NCBI GenBank assembly: GCA_009783465.1
Contig: WRDM01000020.1
Span: 1 to 44,094, forward strand
Origin: Phycisphaerae bacterium
GTDB lineage: Bacteria > Planctomycetota > Phycisphaerae > SM23-33
Reading direction: 5' to 3'
Length of the DNA: 44,094 bases
Position 1 is the stretch's first letter; the number at the start of each line of letters is the position of its first letter. The notes under the pieces are model-generated. The model was not told the DNA's origin. It was given only the letters and a program-made list of their open reading frames with translations, and did no database searches. The position numbers were made by a program, and so were the translations under genes. Below are positions 32,656 through 40,928 of the stretch, piece after piece.

Positions 32656-34194
32656 TTACCAGCGGGTGAACCGGTGGCTGTCAAGGCCGTGAGGCACCGG
32701 CTGGGCAAAGTTACGGTCATAGATAAAGCCAAACCCGTACGTCATGCGGAACGCGTTGCGAAGCACCAGCATGGGCATCGCCAGGGCGTGCGTGCCGACG
32801 GAGATCACGTCGTCGGCCTTGAGGAAATAATCCGCCTGCTTGCCCAGCATGATTTTTTCGATGTTCAACGGAATAATCTGTTCCTGGTTAGGCCCGATGC
32901 GGCGGATCAGCACCGCGTTTTCAGGCCAGGCCAACGGTCCGACGTTGCCCGCCGCCGCCAGCGCCATTTTCACCGTGACTTTCTGCCCGGTCAGGTTGTA
33001 CACGCCGGGGCGATTGACCTCGCCGCTGACGTAGAACACCGCCTGCTCCAGAACCGGAACACTGATAGTATCGTTTTCACGGATGACAATGTTCAGTCGC
33101 GGATCGCTTCCGGTGACAAGTTTTCTGTAATCGATGGCGATCAGGCGGACGTTGTCCACGCCCAGGGCGTTTTTCCAGTCCAGCGTGTCGTCGGGCGCCG
33201 CGGCGATCGGCGCGGGGATGCGCGTCGGTTGCGGGCCGGTGGCCGTCTCGTGCTGGGGCGCCTCGGCGGAGCCCTCGGCCGATTCCACGTACCGCGTCGT
33301 GCGGAGGGTTGCTTCGGCGGATTCTTCGGTCTCCTCGCCGCTCATCAACTGATCCAGTTCGTCTACGTTCGGTTCGTCCGCGTTGTCTTCCTCGCCGTTG
33401 CCGTTGGGGCCCATGGCCAGGGCGCTCATTTCCGTCGGCACGGGCATGTCGAAGTCCGGTTCCACTTCGGCGGGGCGTTCCAATCCCGGCAGCAGGTCGG
33501 GCAGGTCGTCCGCCGGGCCGCCGTTGCCGGTCGCTGCCGGCGCCGCGTTCGCCTCGGCGCGCGTGAGGCGAATGACGAATATCCACCGGATGTTCGACAT
33601 CGTCTGCTGCCCGCCGATCGAGACGGCCTCCAGCAGCCGCATGCCCGGGCGGGTCTTGTTGTATACGCCAGGGCGCTCGACCGCGCCGATAATCGAGAAC
33701 GTGCTTCCCCGTTGCATCACCACCGTCACCGAGACGATCGGCTCGCGCAAAATTTTCGCATTGACGTACGCGTCGGCGATCCGGCTGCGCAGTTCCTGGC
33801 TGGTGAGTCCCTCGGCCTTGATGGAGGGCACCCGGGGCAGGTCGATGATCCCGCTTTGCGACACCTGCCGGCGGAGGAGCGTTTCCAGGCCTTCCTGGTA
33901 GAGGTCCAGGATGCCGATGTCCACCATGTCCTCGGGCCCGATGCGGTAGTCGCGAAGCTCGCTCAGGAGGTCTTCGGGCAGCGGGAACGTCGCGTTGGGC
34001 GGGAGTTCCTCATCCACGTCGGCGGCCGACGCCGTCGGACTGATCGCCAGCGTCAGCGGATCCGTCGGGCTTTTCACCAACGCCGTCGGGTTGGTCAACC
34101 CCTGCCACAGGCTGGTCTTCGCCATACCGCAGCCGGCCAGAACACTGGGAACGGCAACCATCACCAATACGGTGGTCATCCATGGGTTTCTCAC
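32656..34194 (-). CDS. Wza-like polysaccharide export lipoprotein
   Basis: A 512-residue outer-membrane export protein. The GTG at 34194 was chosen because AAAGG lies six bases ahead; it gives a signal ending in the lipobox VLAGC (Cys22). The Poly_export domain (RDYRIGPEDMVDIGI, LRRQVSQSGIIDLP) is followed by two SLBB domains (FSIIGAVERPGVYNKTRPG and AVFYVSGEVNRPGVYNLTG). Between them lies an unusual insert of roughly 110 residues that is rich in Asp, Glu, Pro and Asn (EVEPDFDMPVPTE, EEDNADEPNVDELDQL, EETEESAEA) and has no predicted fold by eye. It probably forms the exit channel for the exopolysaccharide whose length is set by the Wzz-BY-kinase. It is the first gene of the exosortase transcript. 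Confidence 0.9.
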   Translation of the reverse strand: MRNPWMTTVLVMVAVPSVLAGCGMAKTSLWQGLTNPTALVKSPTDPLTLAISPTASAADVDEELPPNATFPLPEDLLSELRDYRIGPEDMVDIGILDLYQEGLETLLRRQVSQSGIIDLPRVPSIKAEGLTSQELRSRIADAYVNAKILREPIVSVTVVMQRGSTFSIIGAVERPGVYNKTRPGMRLLEAVSIGGQQTMSNIRWIFVIRLTRAEANAAPAATGNGGPADDLPDLLPGLERPAEVEPDFDMPVPTEMSALAMGPNGNGEEDNADEPNVDELDQLMSGEETEESAEATLRTTRYVESAEGSAEAPQHETATGPQPTRIPAPIAAAPDDTLDWKNALGVDNVRLIAIDYRKLVTGSDPRLNIVIRENDTISVPVLEQAVFYVSGEVNRPGVYNLTGQKVTVKMALAAAGNVGPLAWPENAVLIRRIGPNQEQIIPLNIEKIMLGKQADYFLKADDVISVGTHALAMPMLVLRNAFRMTYGFGFIYDRNFAQPVPHGLDSHRFTRW

Positions 34195-34338
34195 GGCAAA
34201 CCTTTCATTAACAGGCCTTATGGTCTTTCCCCGCCCAAGCCAGCGGGAAAACGAACTATTATGCTCCAACTTTTCCAGACAGACAAGACGCCGCGATGCG
34301 TTTTTATCGGCTGTCGCGTCCACACGTACGCATTTTCC

Positions 34339-34406
34339 GGTTGTAGGCTGTCGCGCCGGCTTATGAATCATTTAGCCTCATGCTACATAAGCCTGCGCCT
34401 ACAGCC
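34339..34406. repeat. GGCTTATGA hairpin, copy a (degenerate)
   Basis: The left arm ends CGCGCCGGCTTATGAAT; the right arm, as complement, reads GGCTGTAGGCGCAGGCTTATG. The loop contains AGGCTAAA when read on the minus strand. It shares the apex GGCTTATG and the loop motif AGGCYMAA with the copies at 37142 and 38783. It lies about 50 bases after the stop of the TPR/HEAT gene. Confidence 0.7.
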
Positions 34407-34432
34407 CATGGCCCTTTCTCCAAACCATGGGC
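34404..34432. repeat. 8-bp perfect inverted repeat GCCCATGG/CCATGGGC
   Basis: GCCCATGG at 34404-34411 pairs with CCATGGGC at 34425-34432 around a 13-base loop. It stands between the GGCTTATGA hairpin and the stop codon at 34459 and may help end transcription of the TPR/HEAT gene. Confidence 0.5.
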
Positions 34433-34458
34433 AACATTACCCTGTTCGTCGCACGGCC

Positions 34459-36939
34459 TCATCGCGTCCTCGGCTGGGGTTTCTGTTCCAGCATCGCGCG
34501 CGCGACCATACTGACCATCGGGTCTTTGTCGTTTGCGAATCGTTCCAGGATCGTTTTGTAGTTTGGCGGGCGGCCGCTGCCGATCACTTCCACCGCCCGC
34601 AGCCGAACCATCGGGCTGGGGTCGGTGAAGGCCGGCTCCATCTGTCGGGCGATTTGCCCGTCCACCGCGCAAAACTGGAGCGCCGCCAGCGCTTCCTGCC
34701 GTACCGGCACGTTGGGATCCTGAAGGATCGCGCGGAACATCGACAGCAGCATGGGCGCCTGGACGGCCTCGGCGAGCTGTTTGGGCGGCGCCAGCCTGCG
34801 CGTGGACGTGTCGCCCACCACCGTCAGCAGCGACCCGATCACGCGGGCGGCGGCCATCCGCTGCTCCAGCGTGCCGTTGCGGAAATCGCCGATGGTGTAC
34901 TGAAGCGTTTTTTGATACTGGTCGGCCCAATCGCCTCTTTCGCGATCGAACGAGGGGCCGAGGATGTCCACGCGGTCGAACGTCACGCGGTCGATCATGA
35001 CTGCCGGCAGCGAGCTGACGATTTGCCGCCGCTTCTGGATCGGATCCAGCGTGCCGCTGAGGATGAACGAGGTTGTGTCCAGCGGGCGGCGATGGAGATA
35101 TTCCTCCAACTCGCCCACGTCGATGCGGACCGTCACGGTGACGGCTTCGCCGGCCTTCAGCACGCGCGGGGCCGGCAGAATCGCCGACGGCAGGTTGTCG
35201 AAATCCACCTTCACGCCGCGGCTTTCGGCGATCAGGCGGAACGTGACCACCGGATTGAACAGGCCGGCCGACCCCAGCGGAATGTCCACCTCGGACGTGT
35301 TGCGGAGGCGGACTTCGATTTCCATCGGCTTGAGCGCCTCGAACGTCTGCGACACCGGCCTGAGCGTGACGCGGATGTGTTGTCCCGGCAGCAGGGCCAT
35401 GTCCACGAGCGGCTGGTTGGCGACGATCCACTGTTCGGCGAGTTCACCGATGGTTATCGCCAGCTCCGTCGGCGCGGGGACGGGCACGCTGTGGCGATCG
35501 GCCATCTGCCGCATCAGCCGCATCGGTCGCCCAAATTTCGCCAACGCCATGCCTTGGCTCAGTATCTCGGCCGGCTTCATCGTGACCGCCTGGCGGTCGG
35601 CGACGAGGAACAACTGTTCGGCCAGGAAATAGGCCGCGTACGCGTCCGTCTCCGCCAACGCGGCCAGGTCGGCGATCTGCTTCTCGAACTCCGCCGCCGT
35701 GATGCCGTTGGCGAGGAAGCGTTTGCCGGCATCCTTGGCCTGCACGACCGCCACGATCAATTGGAGCGTCGGATCGTCCGCTCCGGCGTCGCGGAGTTCT
35801 TCAATCGCTTTCCGCGCGAACGCGCCGGCGGTGTGTATCCGGCGGTCGTCGCGAATGAGCGCGTCGCTGATTAAATAATACCACGCCAATTGGCGGTTCA
35901 TCTCCGGGCGGAGCCTGCCCTCGGCCTGTTCGCGGTCGCTCAGGGCCTGGAGCAGTCGGCCTCGGATATCGGCCAGTTTTTGGTCGTCGTTGATGCCCGC
36001 GTAGGCTTCCATCAATTGGCAGAGCATTTCCCAGTTGGGTTCTTTCGTGCGGGCCATGACGGGGACCATGGTTTCGATGGCCTGGCGGTACTGCCCGGCG
36101 TCGAGCATCGCGTCGAAGTATTGAATGGCCAGCGTTTCGTCGGGCGTTTCCATGTCTCGGGCGGCCAGCCGCCACGCGTAGGCATAGAAAAACGCCGCCG
36201 GATGCGCCAACCCCTGTGTGCGGAGGACAGCCCCGGCTTCGATCGCCCCGCCGGCATACGTCGGACTGGCGTGAAGCAGGCCCAGCAGGCCGGTCACGTG
36301 GGCGGCCACGTCTTGCCGATCCGACAGCGCGAACTGCCCGAACAAGGCAGAGAACAGCCGCTCGTCCAGCGCCAGCGCGTCGGCATACGCTTTGGCGGCC
36401 AGTTCGCGGTCGCCGTGCTGGACGCGCAGGTCGCCCATTTTCGCGAGCGCTTCGGCCCGTGTGTAGGCGGGGAGAATCGCATCCTCGCTGGCGGCCTGGA
36501 GAAACGCGATCCGATCCGCCACGCTCTGCCGGGCGGCCAGGCCTAGATTCAGATAGAACAGCCCCAGTTCGGCGCTGGTGGCGTCGTGTTCCAACTGGGT
36601 GCGGACCGCTTCGGCAGCCCGCGCGTAATCGCCTGAGGGTTCGTACAGCACCCGGACCAGCAGGGCGTTGAGTTTGGGGTCTTTCGGATTGAGTTTGGCG
36701 GCGGCCTGGGTCAGCGCGAGGATTCGCGCGCCCCGCGCCGGCGGGCTGCCCGGAGCATAGGTCAACGACGTCGCGCTGTGAAGAAGGCTTTGTTGTAAGA
36801 GGAGATCCGACGCGCTGACCTCTGCCGGCCCGTCGGCAGGCGGACCCGCCGCCACGTCCGCATCCGCGCCGGCTGGCAAGGCAACTACCACCAGCCCGCA
36901 CCATAGCGCCATCCACACCATTCGGAGTCTCATGGACAT
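34459..36939 (-). CDS. secreted TPR/HEAT-repeat protein, function unknown
   Basis: An 826-residue protein. The ATG at 36939 follows GGGAGAA and begins a signal peptide (MSMRLRMVWMALWCGLVVVALPAGADA). The first half is TPR-like helical repeats (for example LGLFYLNLGLAARQSVADRI and DLRVQHGDRELAAKAYADAL). Near residues 560-680 a beta-rich stretch (IRVTLRPVSQTFEALKPMEI...VRLRNTSEVDIPLG) looks like an immunoglobulin-like domain. The end contains HEAT-type repeats (DPNVPVRQEALAALQFCAVDGQ, PSPMVRLRAVEVIG). No enzyme motif was seen. It lies upstream of the Wza-like exporter, separated by a repeat-filled gap, so membership in the exopolysaccharide operon is only suggested. Confidence 0.75.
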   Translation of the reverse strand: MSMRLRMVWMALWCGLVVVALPAGADADVAAGPPADGPAEVSASDLLLQQSLLHSATSLTYAPGSPPARGARILALTQAAAKLNPKDPKLNALLVRVLYEPSGDYARAAEAVRTQLEHDATSAELGLFYLNLGLAARQSVADRIAFLQAASEDAILPAYTRAEALAKMGDLRVQHGDRELAAKAYADALALDERLFSALFGQFALSDRQDVAAHVTGLLGLLHASPTYAGGAIEAGAVLRTQGLAHPAAFFYAYAWRLAARDMETPDETLAIQYFDAMLDAGQYRQAIETMVPVMARTKEPNWEMLCQLMEAYAGINDDQKLADIRGRLLQALSDREQAEGRLRPEMNRQLAWYYLISDALIRDDRRIHTAGAFARKAIEELRDAGADDPTLQLIVAVVQAKDAGKRFLANGITAAEFEKQIADLAALAETDAYAAYFLAEQLFLVADRQAVTMKPAEILSQGMALAKFGRPMRLMRQMADRHSVPVPAPTELAITIGELAEQWIVANQPLVDMALLPGQHIRVTLRPVSQTFEALKPMEIEVRLRNTSEVDIPLGSAGLFNPVVTFRLIAESRGVKVDFDNLPSAILPAPRVLKAGEAVTVTVRIDVGELEEYLHRRPLDTTSFILSGTLDPIQKRRQIVSSLPAVMIDRVTFDRVDILGPSFDRERGDWADQYQKTLQYTIGDFRNGTLEQRMAAARVIGSLLTVVGDTSTRRLAPPKQLAEAVQAPMLLSMFRAILQDPNVPVRQEALAALQFCAVDGQIARQMEPAFTDPSPMVRLRAVEVIGSGRPPNYKTILERFANDKDPMVSMVARAMLEQKPQPRTR

Positions 36940-37141
36940 CCATTTCTCCCTGCCCGTGCCGACACCACAAGCGCACCGGGCAACGCCGATAGACACTTCA
37001 TCGACCAGATTAACCGTATTATTATGTACAATCGGCACACGAAAAACCAGTGACTTCACTGGACAACCGAAATAATCAACCTGTCGCGTAGGGTAATTGC
37101 ATCGAATTCTTGTCGTGATTTTTCGCAACGGAGCCGTTTTT

Positions 37142-37249
37142 GAGGCTGTTAGACTGTTAGGCTGTTAGGGAGAGGCTTATGAAATATCAGGCCAAAGGAT
37201 TCATAAGCCTGCGCCTAACAGTCTAATAGTCTAACAGCCTAACAGTCTC
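37142..37249. repeat. GGCTTATGA hairpin with octad arrays, copy b
   Basis: The 108-base unit has a left arm GGCTGTTA, GACTGTTA, GGCTGTTA followed by GGGAGAGGCTTATGAA. The right arm, as complement, has four octads and then GGCGCAGGCTTATGAA. The loop holds AGGCCAAA. It lies 44 bases downstream of the HtrA-like gene's stop and is oriented opposite to copy c. The rest of the 36940-37292 gap shows no gene. Confidence 0.85.
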
Positions 37250-37292
37250 TTCGCGAAAACCGGATGAATTTAGATGCGATTGTCCTGATCCG

Positions 37293-38678
37293 TCACGGCG
37301 TTGCCGGCGGAATCGTGAACGTGTGCGTCTCGCTGCCGCGACGGACGACGAAGGTTACGGCGCTGGTGGGGCTTTTGGTCAAGGCAGCCGTCACTTTCGT
37401 CTTGAATGCCGCCACCTTGCTGACCGCCTCGGTGTTGACTGACACGATGAGATCGCCTGTCCGCAGGCCTTGCCGGTCGGCCGGCGAACCCTGCACCACC
37501 TGGAGCACCACCAAGGCGTCGACCTTGGCGACGTCCGGCGGCATGATGAATTTGTCCAGCTCCGCCCGCTCGCGGACGCGGAAGCCCAACTGCGTCACGA
37601 TAAACCGTGGCGCCAGCGTGTCGTCTTGCGGCTGGGGGGCCGTCACGACCTGCACGTCCGACTCCTTGCCGTCGCGCCGGATCGTGAGCGTGAGCGTCTG
37701 ATTCGGGGCCATCCGAACGAGTTTCAGCACGAACGCGTCGTGGATCAGGCCGGGCGAAGGGAGTTTCTCAAGCCCTTTGCCGTCCACCTTCACGATCAGG
37801 TCGCCTTCCTTCAACGTCGAGGAGGCGGGGCCTTCGGGGGCCACCCTGCCGACCGCAACGGCCGGCACCTCCGCCTTCACCACGCTGTTGTCATCCACAG
37901 GCCGAAAATTCAGCACGCCGATCCAGCTCAGCACGCGAGGCCTGGCGGGATTCCTTTTGGCGTACTCCACCACGTGCACGAATTCGCTGGAGGGCTGAAA
38001 GAACTGGCCCAGCGTCCGGGAATTCATCGACATTTCCTGGATGCCCTGATTGGTGCTGACCTGGTAGCGGAGAAACTGGCTCTTCGTGATGCCGATGAAT
38101 TCGCCCGCCTCGTTCAGAATCGGCGAGCCGGTGTTGGTGGCCGATCCGCCGGTGATCAGCACGATCGCGCTGGGCACGCGCAGCGTCGCCGAAATATAGC
38201 CGACGCCCACGTACGGCGTGTGCGCGGCGTCGTCCTCGAACAGGCCCACCGAGGCAATCTTGGTGCCCACCTTCAGCGACGGCGAGGCGACGAACGTCGC
38301 CGGAACGAAATCGCCCGCTTCCGTCGCGCGAAGGAAGGAGATGCCCGTCTCCCGGTCGCTCCAGAGAAACTCCGCCTTGATGCTCTTGTCGCTCTCGCCC
38401 GACGGCGCGAGCCGCAGATCCTTCATCTCCTGCGCCTGCATCCCCGCGCCGATACCGAAGGTCATGAACAGGCCTTCCCTGGTGATGCAGATGGCCTGGG
38501 CGGTGTACTTCTGGGCGGGGATTGGCCCGCTGGCGTCCTGCACGTAGTCGTAGCTGACTTGCATCAGCACGTTGGCTTTTGTCGACGCGGCGGCCAAAAA
38601 CTGCGACGTCGCGTCCTCCGCCGCCGCAGGCCCGCACATCCACACCGCCGCCACAACCAGCACACCGACTCGTTTCAT
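37293..38678 (-). CDS. HtrA-like PDZ protein lacking the protease triad
   Basis: A 461-residue secreted protein (signal peptide 1-20 ending PAAA) with a trypsin-like barrel followed by two PDZ domains (about 265-345 and 365-455; the second contains GSPADRQGLRTGDLIVSVN). The catalytic residues are absent. The usual TNHVV His region reads FMTFGIGAG, the DLAVL Asp region reads ETGISFL, and the GNSGGP loop is TNTGSP at 181-186 with Thr in place of the nucleophilic Ser. It therefore looks like a binding or sensing protein built on an inactive protease scaffold. A strong AAGGAG site supports the start at 38678. It is flanked on both sides by inverted copies of one hairpin element. Confidence 0.8.
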   Translation of the reverse strand: MKRVGVLVVAAVWMCGPAAAEDATSQFLAAASTKANVLMQVSYDYVQDASGPIPAQKYTAQAICITREGLFMTFGIGAGMQAQEMKDLRLAPSGESDKSIKAEFLWSDRETGISFLRATEAGDFVPATFVASPSLKVGTKIASVGLFEDDAAHTPYVGVGYISATLRVPSAIVLITGGSATNTGSPILNEAGEFIGITKSQFLRYQVSTNQGIQEMSMNSRTLGQFFQPSSEFVHVVEYAKRNPARPRVLSWIGVLNFRPVDDNSVVKAEVPAVAVGRVAPEGPASSTLKEGDLIVKVDGKGLEKLPSPGLIHDAFVLKLVRMAPNQTLTLTIRRDGKESDVQVVTAPQPQDDTLAPRFIVTQLGFRVRERAELDKFIMPPDVAKVDALVVLQVVQGSPADRQGLRTGDLIVSVNTEAVSKVAAFKTKVTAALTKSPTSAVTFVVRRGSETHTFTIPPATP

Positions 38679-38782
38679 GAGGAACTCCTTCGTAGTATGT
38701 ACGTGAAAACCGCGCATACGCCCACACGACACACCATGGGCGCGCTGATAGTCTTTATCGGCCAAATGAGGCGTGTAACTAC

Positions 38783-38889
38783 AGGCTGTTAGGCTATTAG
38801 GCTGTTCGGCGCGGGCTTATGAGGGATTGGGCCTACTGTTTCATAAGCCTCTCCCTAACAGTCTAATAGTCTAACAGCTTAACAGTCTA
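38783..38889. repeat. GGCTTATGA hairpin with octad arrays, copy c
   Basis: The left arm is GGCTGTTA, GGCTATTA, GGCTGTTC and then GGCGCGGGCTTATGA. The right arm, as complement, is GACTGTTA, AGCTGTTA, GACTATTA, GACTGTTA and then GGGAGAGGCTTATGAA. The loop, on the minus strand, holds AGGCCCAA. The arm types are swapped relative to copy b, so the element is inserted in the other orientation. The panD stop codon lies inside the right arm. Confidence 0.85.
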
Positions 38890-39241
38890 GCCGTTTGACG
38901 GCACGGTTGTTCTCATCCACCAGCACGATGGCGGGTTGGAGCGTTTTGGCCTCTTCGGGCGTGACGTACGCGAAGGCCATGATGATGATGCGGTCGCCGG
39001 GATGCACCAGCCGGGCGGCGGCGCCGTTGACGCAGATGTGTCCGCTGTCGCGCGGGCCTGGAATGACGTATGTCTCGAAGCGGGCGCCGTTGTTGAGATC
39101 CACCACGAGCACTTCTTCGTATGGCAGCACGCCGACGGCTTCATACAATAACGGGTCCACCGTGATCGAGCCGACATAATTAATGTCCGCCTCACAAACG
39201 GTCGCCCGATGAATTTTCGCTCGCAGCATCTTCAGAAACAT
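38879..39241 (-). CDS. panD: aspartate 1-decarboxylase precursor
   Basis: A 120-residue pyruvoyl enzyme that makes beta-alanine for pantothenate. The N-terminus MFLKMLRAKIHRATVCEADINYVGS is diagnostic. Self-cleavage should occur between Gly24 and Ser25, the Ser becoming the pyruvoyl group. NGAAARLVHPGDRIIIMAFA is the typical second block. The last residues (RLDC) and the TAA stop are encoded by the right arm of the GGCTTATGA hairpin. Another hairpin begins 16 bases upstream of the start codon. It follows panC on the same strand, so both pantothenate branch genes are together, split only by that repeat. Confidence 0.95.
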   Translation of the reverse strand: MFLKMLRAKIHRATVCEADINYVGSITVDPLLYEAVGVLPYEEVLVVDLNNGARFETYVIPGPRDSGHICVNGAAARLVHPGDRIIIMAFAYVTPEEAKTLQPAIVLVDENNRAVKRLDC

Positions 39242-39256
39242 AATGCACCCGGAAAA

Positions 39257-39442
39257 GGCTGTAGGCTGTAGACCGAAGGCTGTAGGCGCGACGGCCGGAT
39301 ACGAACAACACGTCGCAATGGCTTGCCGTTTTGCGATGTAGGACGTTGCAAACAGCGAACATTTCGTTTTCAGCGCTGCCGCACACGGTCGTCGCGCCTG
39401 CAGCCTTCAGCCTGCGGTCTACAGCCTGCGGTCTACAGCCTG
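39257..39442. repeat. large hairpin with GGCTGTA/GACCGMA heptad arrays
   Basis: The left arm reads GGCTGTA, GGCTGTA, GACCGAA, GGCTGTA, GGCGCGA, CGGCCG. The right arm, as complement, reads GGCTGTA, GACCGCA, GGCTGTA, GACCGCA, GGCTGAA, GGCTGCA, GGCGCGA, CGACCG. The inner part (about 39319-39352) holds GGCTTGCCGTTTTGCG and GTTGCAAACAGC, relatives of the hairpins at 18.5 and 43.4 kb. It separates panC from panD and stands just ahead of the panD start. Confidence 0.85.
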
Positions 39443-39466
39443 TGAATTTTACGGCATTCCCGCCAA

Positions 39467-40315
39467 TCAGTCCACCACGATATTGTCGATCAACCTCGCC
39501 TTGCCCAGTCGGACCGCCAGCGCGATCAGCACCGGGCGGTCTGTTGTTTGTACGTTTCGCAGGTCGTGCGGGTCGACCAGTTCGATGTAGTCGACGTCGC
39601 CCTCGGGTAGTTCGTCGGCCAATTGGGCTTGGATCGCCGCCCGCACGTCGTTGGCGGCGGGGCGTCGTTCGCGGATGGCTGTCGCGGCGGCTTGCAGGCT
39701 GCGGAACAGGGCCGGAGCGGCCGCCCGCTGCGGCGGCGTGAGGTAGCGGTTTCGGCTGGACATCGCCAGGCCGTCTGGCTCGCGAACCGTCGGACACACC
39801 ACGATCTCCACGGGAAAATTCAAATCGGCCGCCATCCGCCGAATGATGGCCGCCTGCTGGAAATCCTTCGCGCCGAAAAACGCCTGGTCCGGCCCCACGA
39901 TGTTGAACAACTTGCCCACCACCGTGCAGACGCCCGTGAAATGCCCAGGCCTGCTGGCGCCGCACAACGTCTCGCCCAAGGCCTGTATGTGCACTTGGGC
40001 CAGCCCAGGCTGGGGATATATCTCCGCCACACTGGGCGCGAAGATGGCCGCCGCCCCCGCGGCCTCGCACCGCGCTGCATCCTCCACCAGCGTGCGCGGA
40101 TACGCGGCGAAATCCTCGCCCGGCCCGAATTGCGTCGGATTTACAAAAACGCTCACGACGACAAATCCGCACCGCGCCGCCGCCGTCTCGACCAGCCGCC
40201 CATGCCCCGCGTGCAACGCGCCCATCGTGGGCACAAACCCGATCGGCCCCCGCCCCGTGGCGCGAGCGTCCGCGACGGCCTGACGAACCTCGGTGATGGT
40301 GGTGTAGATGTTCAT
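39467..40315 (-). CDS. panC: pantothenate synthetase
   Basis: A 282-residue enzyme that joins pantoate and beta-alanine using ATP. FVPTMGALHAGHGRLV contains the HIGH-like nucleotide motif; SVFVNPTQFGPGEDFAAYPRT and FTGVCTVVGKLFNIVGPDQAFFGAKDFQQ are family hallmarks; and the KMSKS-like MSSRNRYL is present. The length matches the family. It starts 4 bases after the stop of the kinase gene (40320), so they are coupled. panB is not in the window. Confidence 0.96.
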   Translation of the reverse strand: MNIYTTITEVRQAVADARATGRGPIGFVPTMGALHAGHGRLVETAAARCGFVVVSVFVNPTQFGPGEDFAAYPRTLVEDAARCEAAGAAAIFAPSVAEIYPQPGLAQVHIQALGETLCGASRPGHFTGVCTVVGKLFNIVGPDQAFFGAKDFQQAAIIRRMAADLNFPVEIVVCPTVREPDGLAMSSRNRYLTPPQRAAAPALFRSLQAAATAIRERRPAANDVRAAIQAQLADELPEGDVDYIELVDPHDLRNVQTTDRPVLIALAVRLGKARLIDNIVVD

Positions 40316-40319
40316 TTCG

Positions 40320-40919
40320 TTACTCTAATTCCAATGTTCTTCGCACGTCCGCCGCCAGCGTCGCCAGTTCGGCGGGGTTTCGCAAATCGACCGCATGATT
40401 GTCCACACGCAACACGGAACATGCCGCCGCGTCGGCGACGCGACGATACCTCGCCCGCATGTCGCCCAAAAAATCGGCCGTCATCACCTTCTCGAACTCC
40501 CGCCCCCGCGCCGCGATCCGCCGCAACAGCTCCGCCTCGGGCGCGTCCAGCAGAATCAACAACTCCGGCGGATGGATGCACACCGCCAGCCGTTCGCGGA
40601 TCGGTTCGTACAACGCCAACTCCTCGGCCGCCAGGGTGGTTTCGGCGAACAGGCGATCCTGGCAAAAGCCGTAGTCGCTCACGCACAAACCCTCGGCGGG
40701 CCAGACGGTTCGGGCCAACTGACCCGCCCGTGACAGCAGAAAGTACAACTGGGCCGGCAGCCGGGCGTCCGCCTGCCCGCCATACGCGTCAGCCAGGAAC
40801 GGATTGCTCGCGAACGGCTCGCGAATGAACCGCCCACCGAGCACGCGGGCGAGATTCGTCGCCAACGTCGTCTTGCCGCACCCCGGCGGGCCGATAATAC
40901 TGATCAGTTTCGCGCTCAT
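40320..40919 (-). CDS. deoxynucleoside kinase-like protein
   Basis: A 199-residue P-loop protein. GPPGCGKTTLA (10-20) binds ATP, and EPFASNPFLADAYGG, LPAQLYFLLSRAGQL and VSDYGFCQDRLFA match the substrate-site pattern of deoxyadenosine/deoxyguanosine kinases, followed by the lid RIAARGREFEKV. It would phosphorylate salvaged deoxynucleosides. The start at 40919 (MSAKLISIIG) was chosen. A longer frame to 41033 would add a tail (GHGQDARGTHGRDAHATWV) that is merely translated repeat. The REPIN-like element ends nine bases upstream of this ATG, and no good ribosome site is visible in between, so translation may depend on that hairpin. It is coupled to panC downstream. Confidence 0.85.
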   Translation of the reverse strand: MSAKLISIIGPPGCGKTTLATNLARVLGGRFIREPFASNPFLADAYGGQADARLPAQLYFLLSRAGQLARTVWPAEGLCVSDYGFCQDRLFAETTLAAEELALYEPIRERLAVCIHPPELLILLDAPEAELLRRIAARGREFEKVMTADFLGDMRARYRRVADAAACSVLRVDNHAVDLRNPAELATLAADVRRTLELE

Positions 40920-40928
40920 GGAAACCCA

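Noticed and set aside
32416..35874. 1152-codon plus-strand open frame across the exporter and TPR/HEAT genes
   Set aside because: It crosses a gap with hairpin repeats and two recognisable minus-strand genes; no motif is visible.
37142..38889. Repeat arrays considered as a CRISPR
   Set aside because: Units are 7-8 bases in tandem without spacers, and no cas gene is present.
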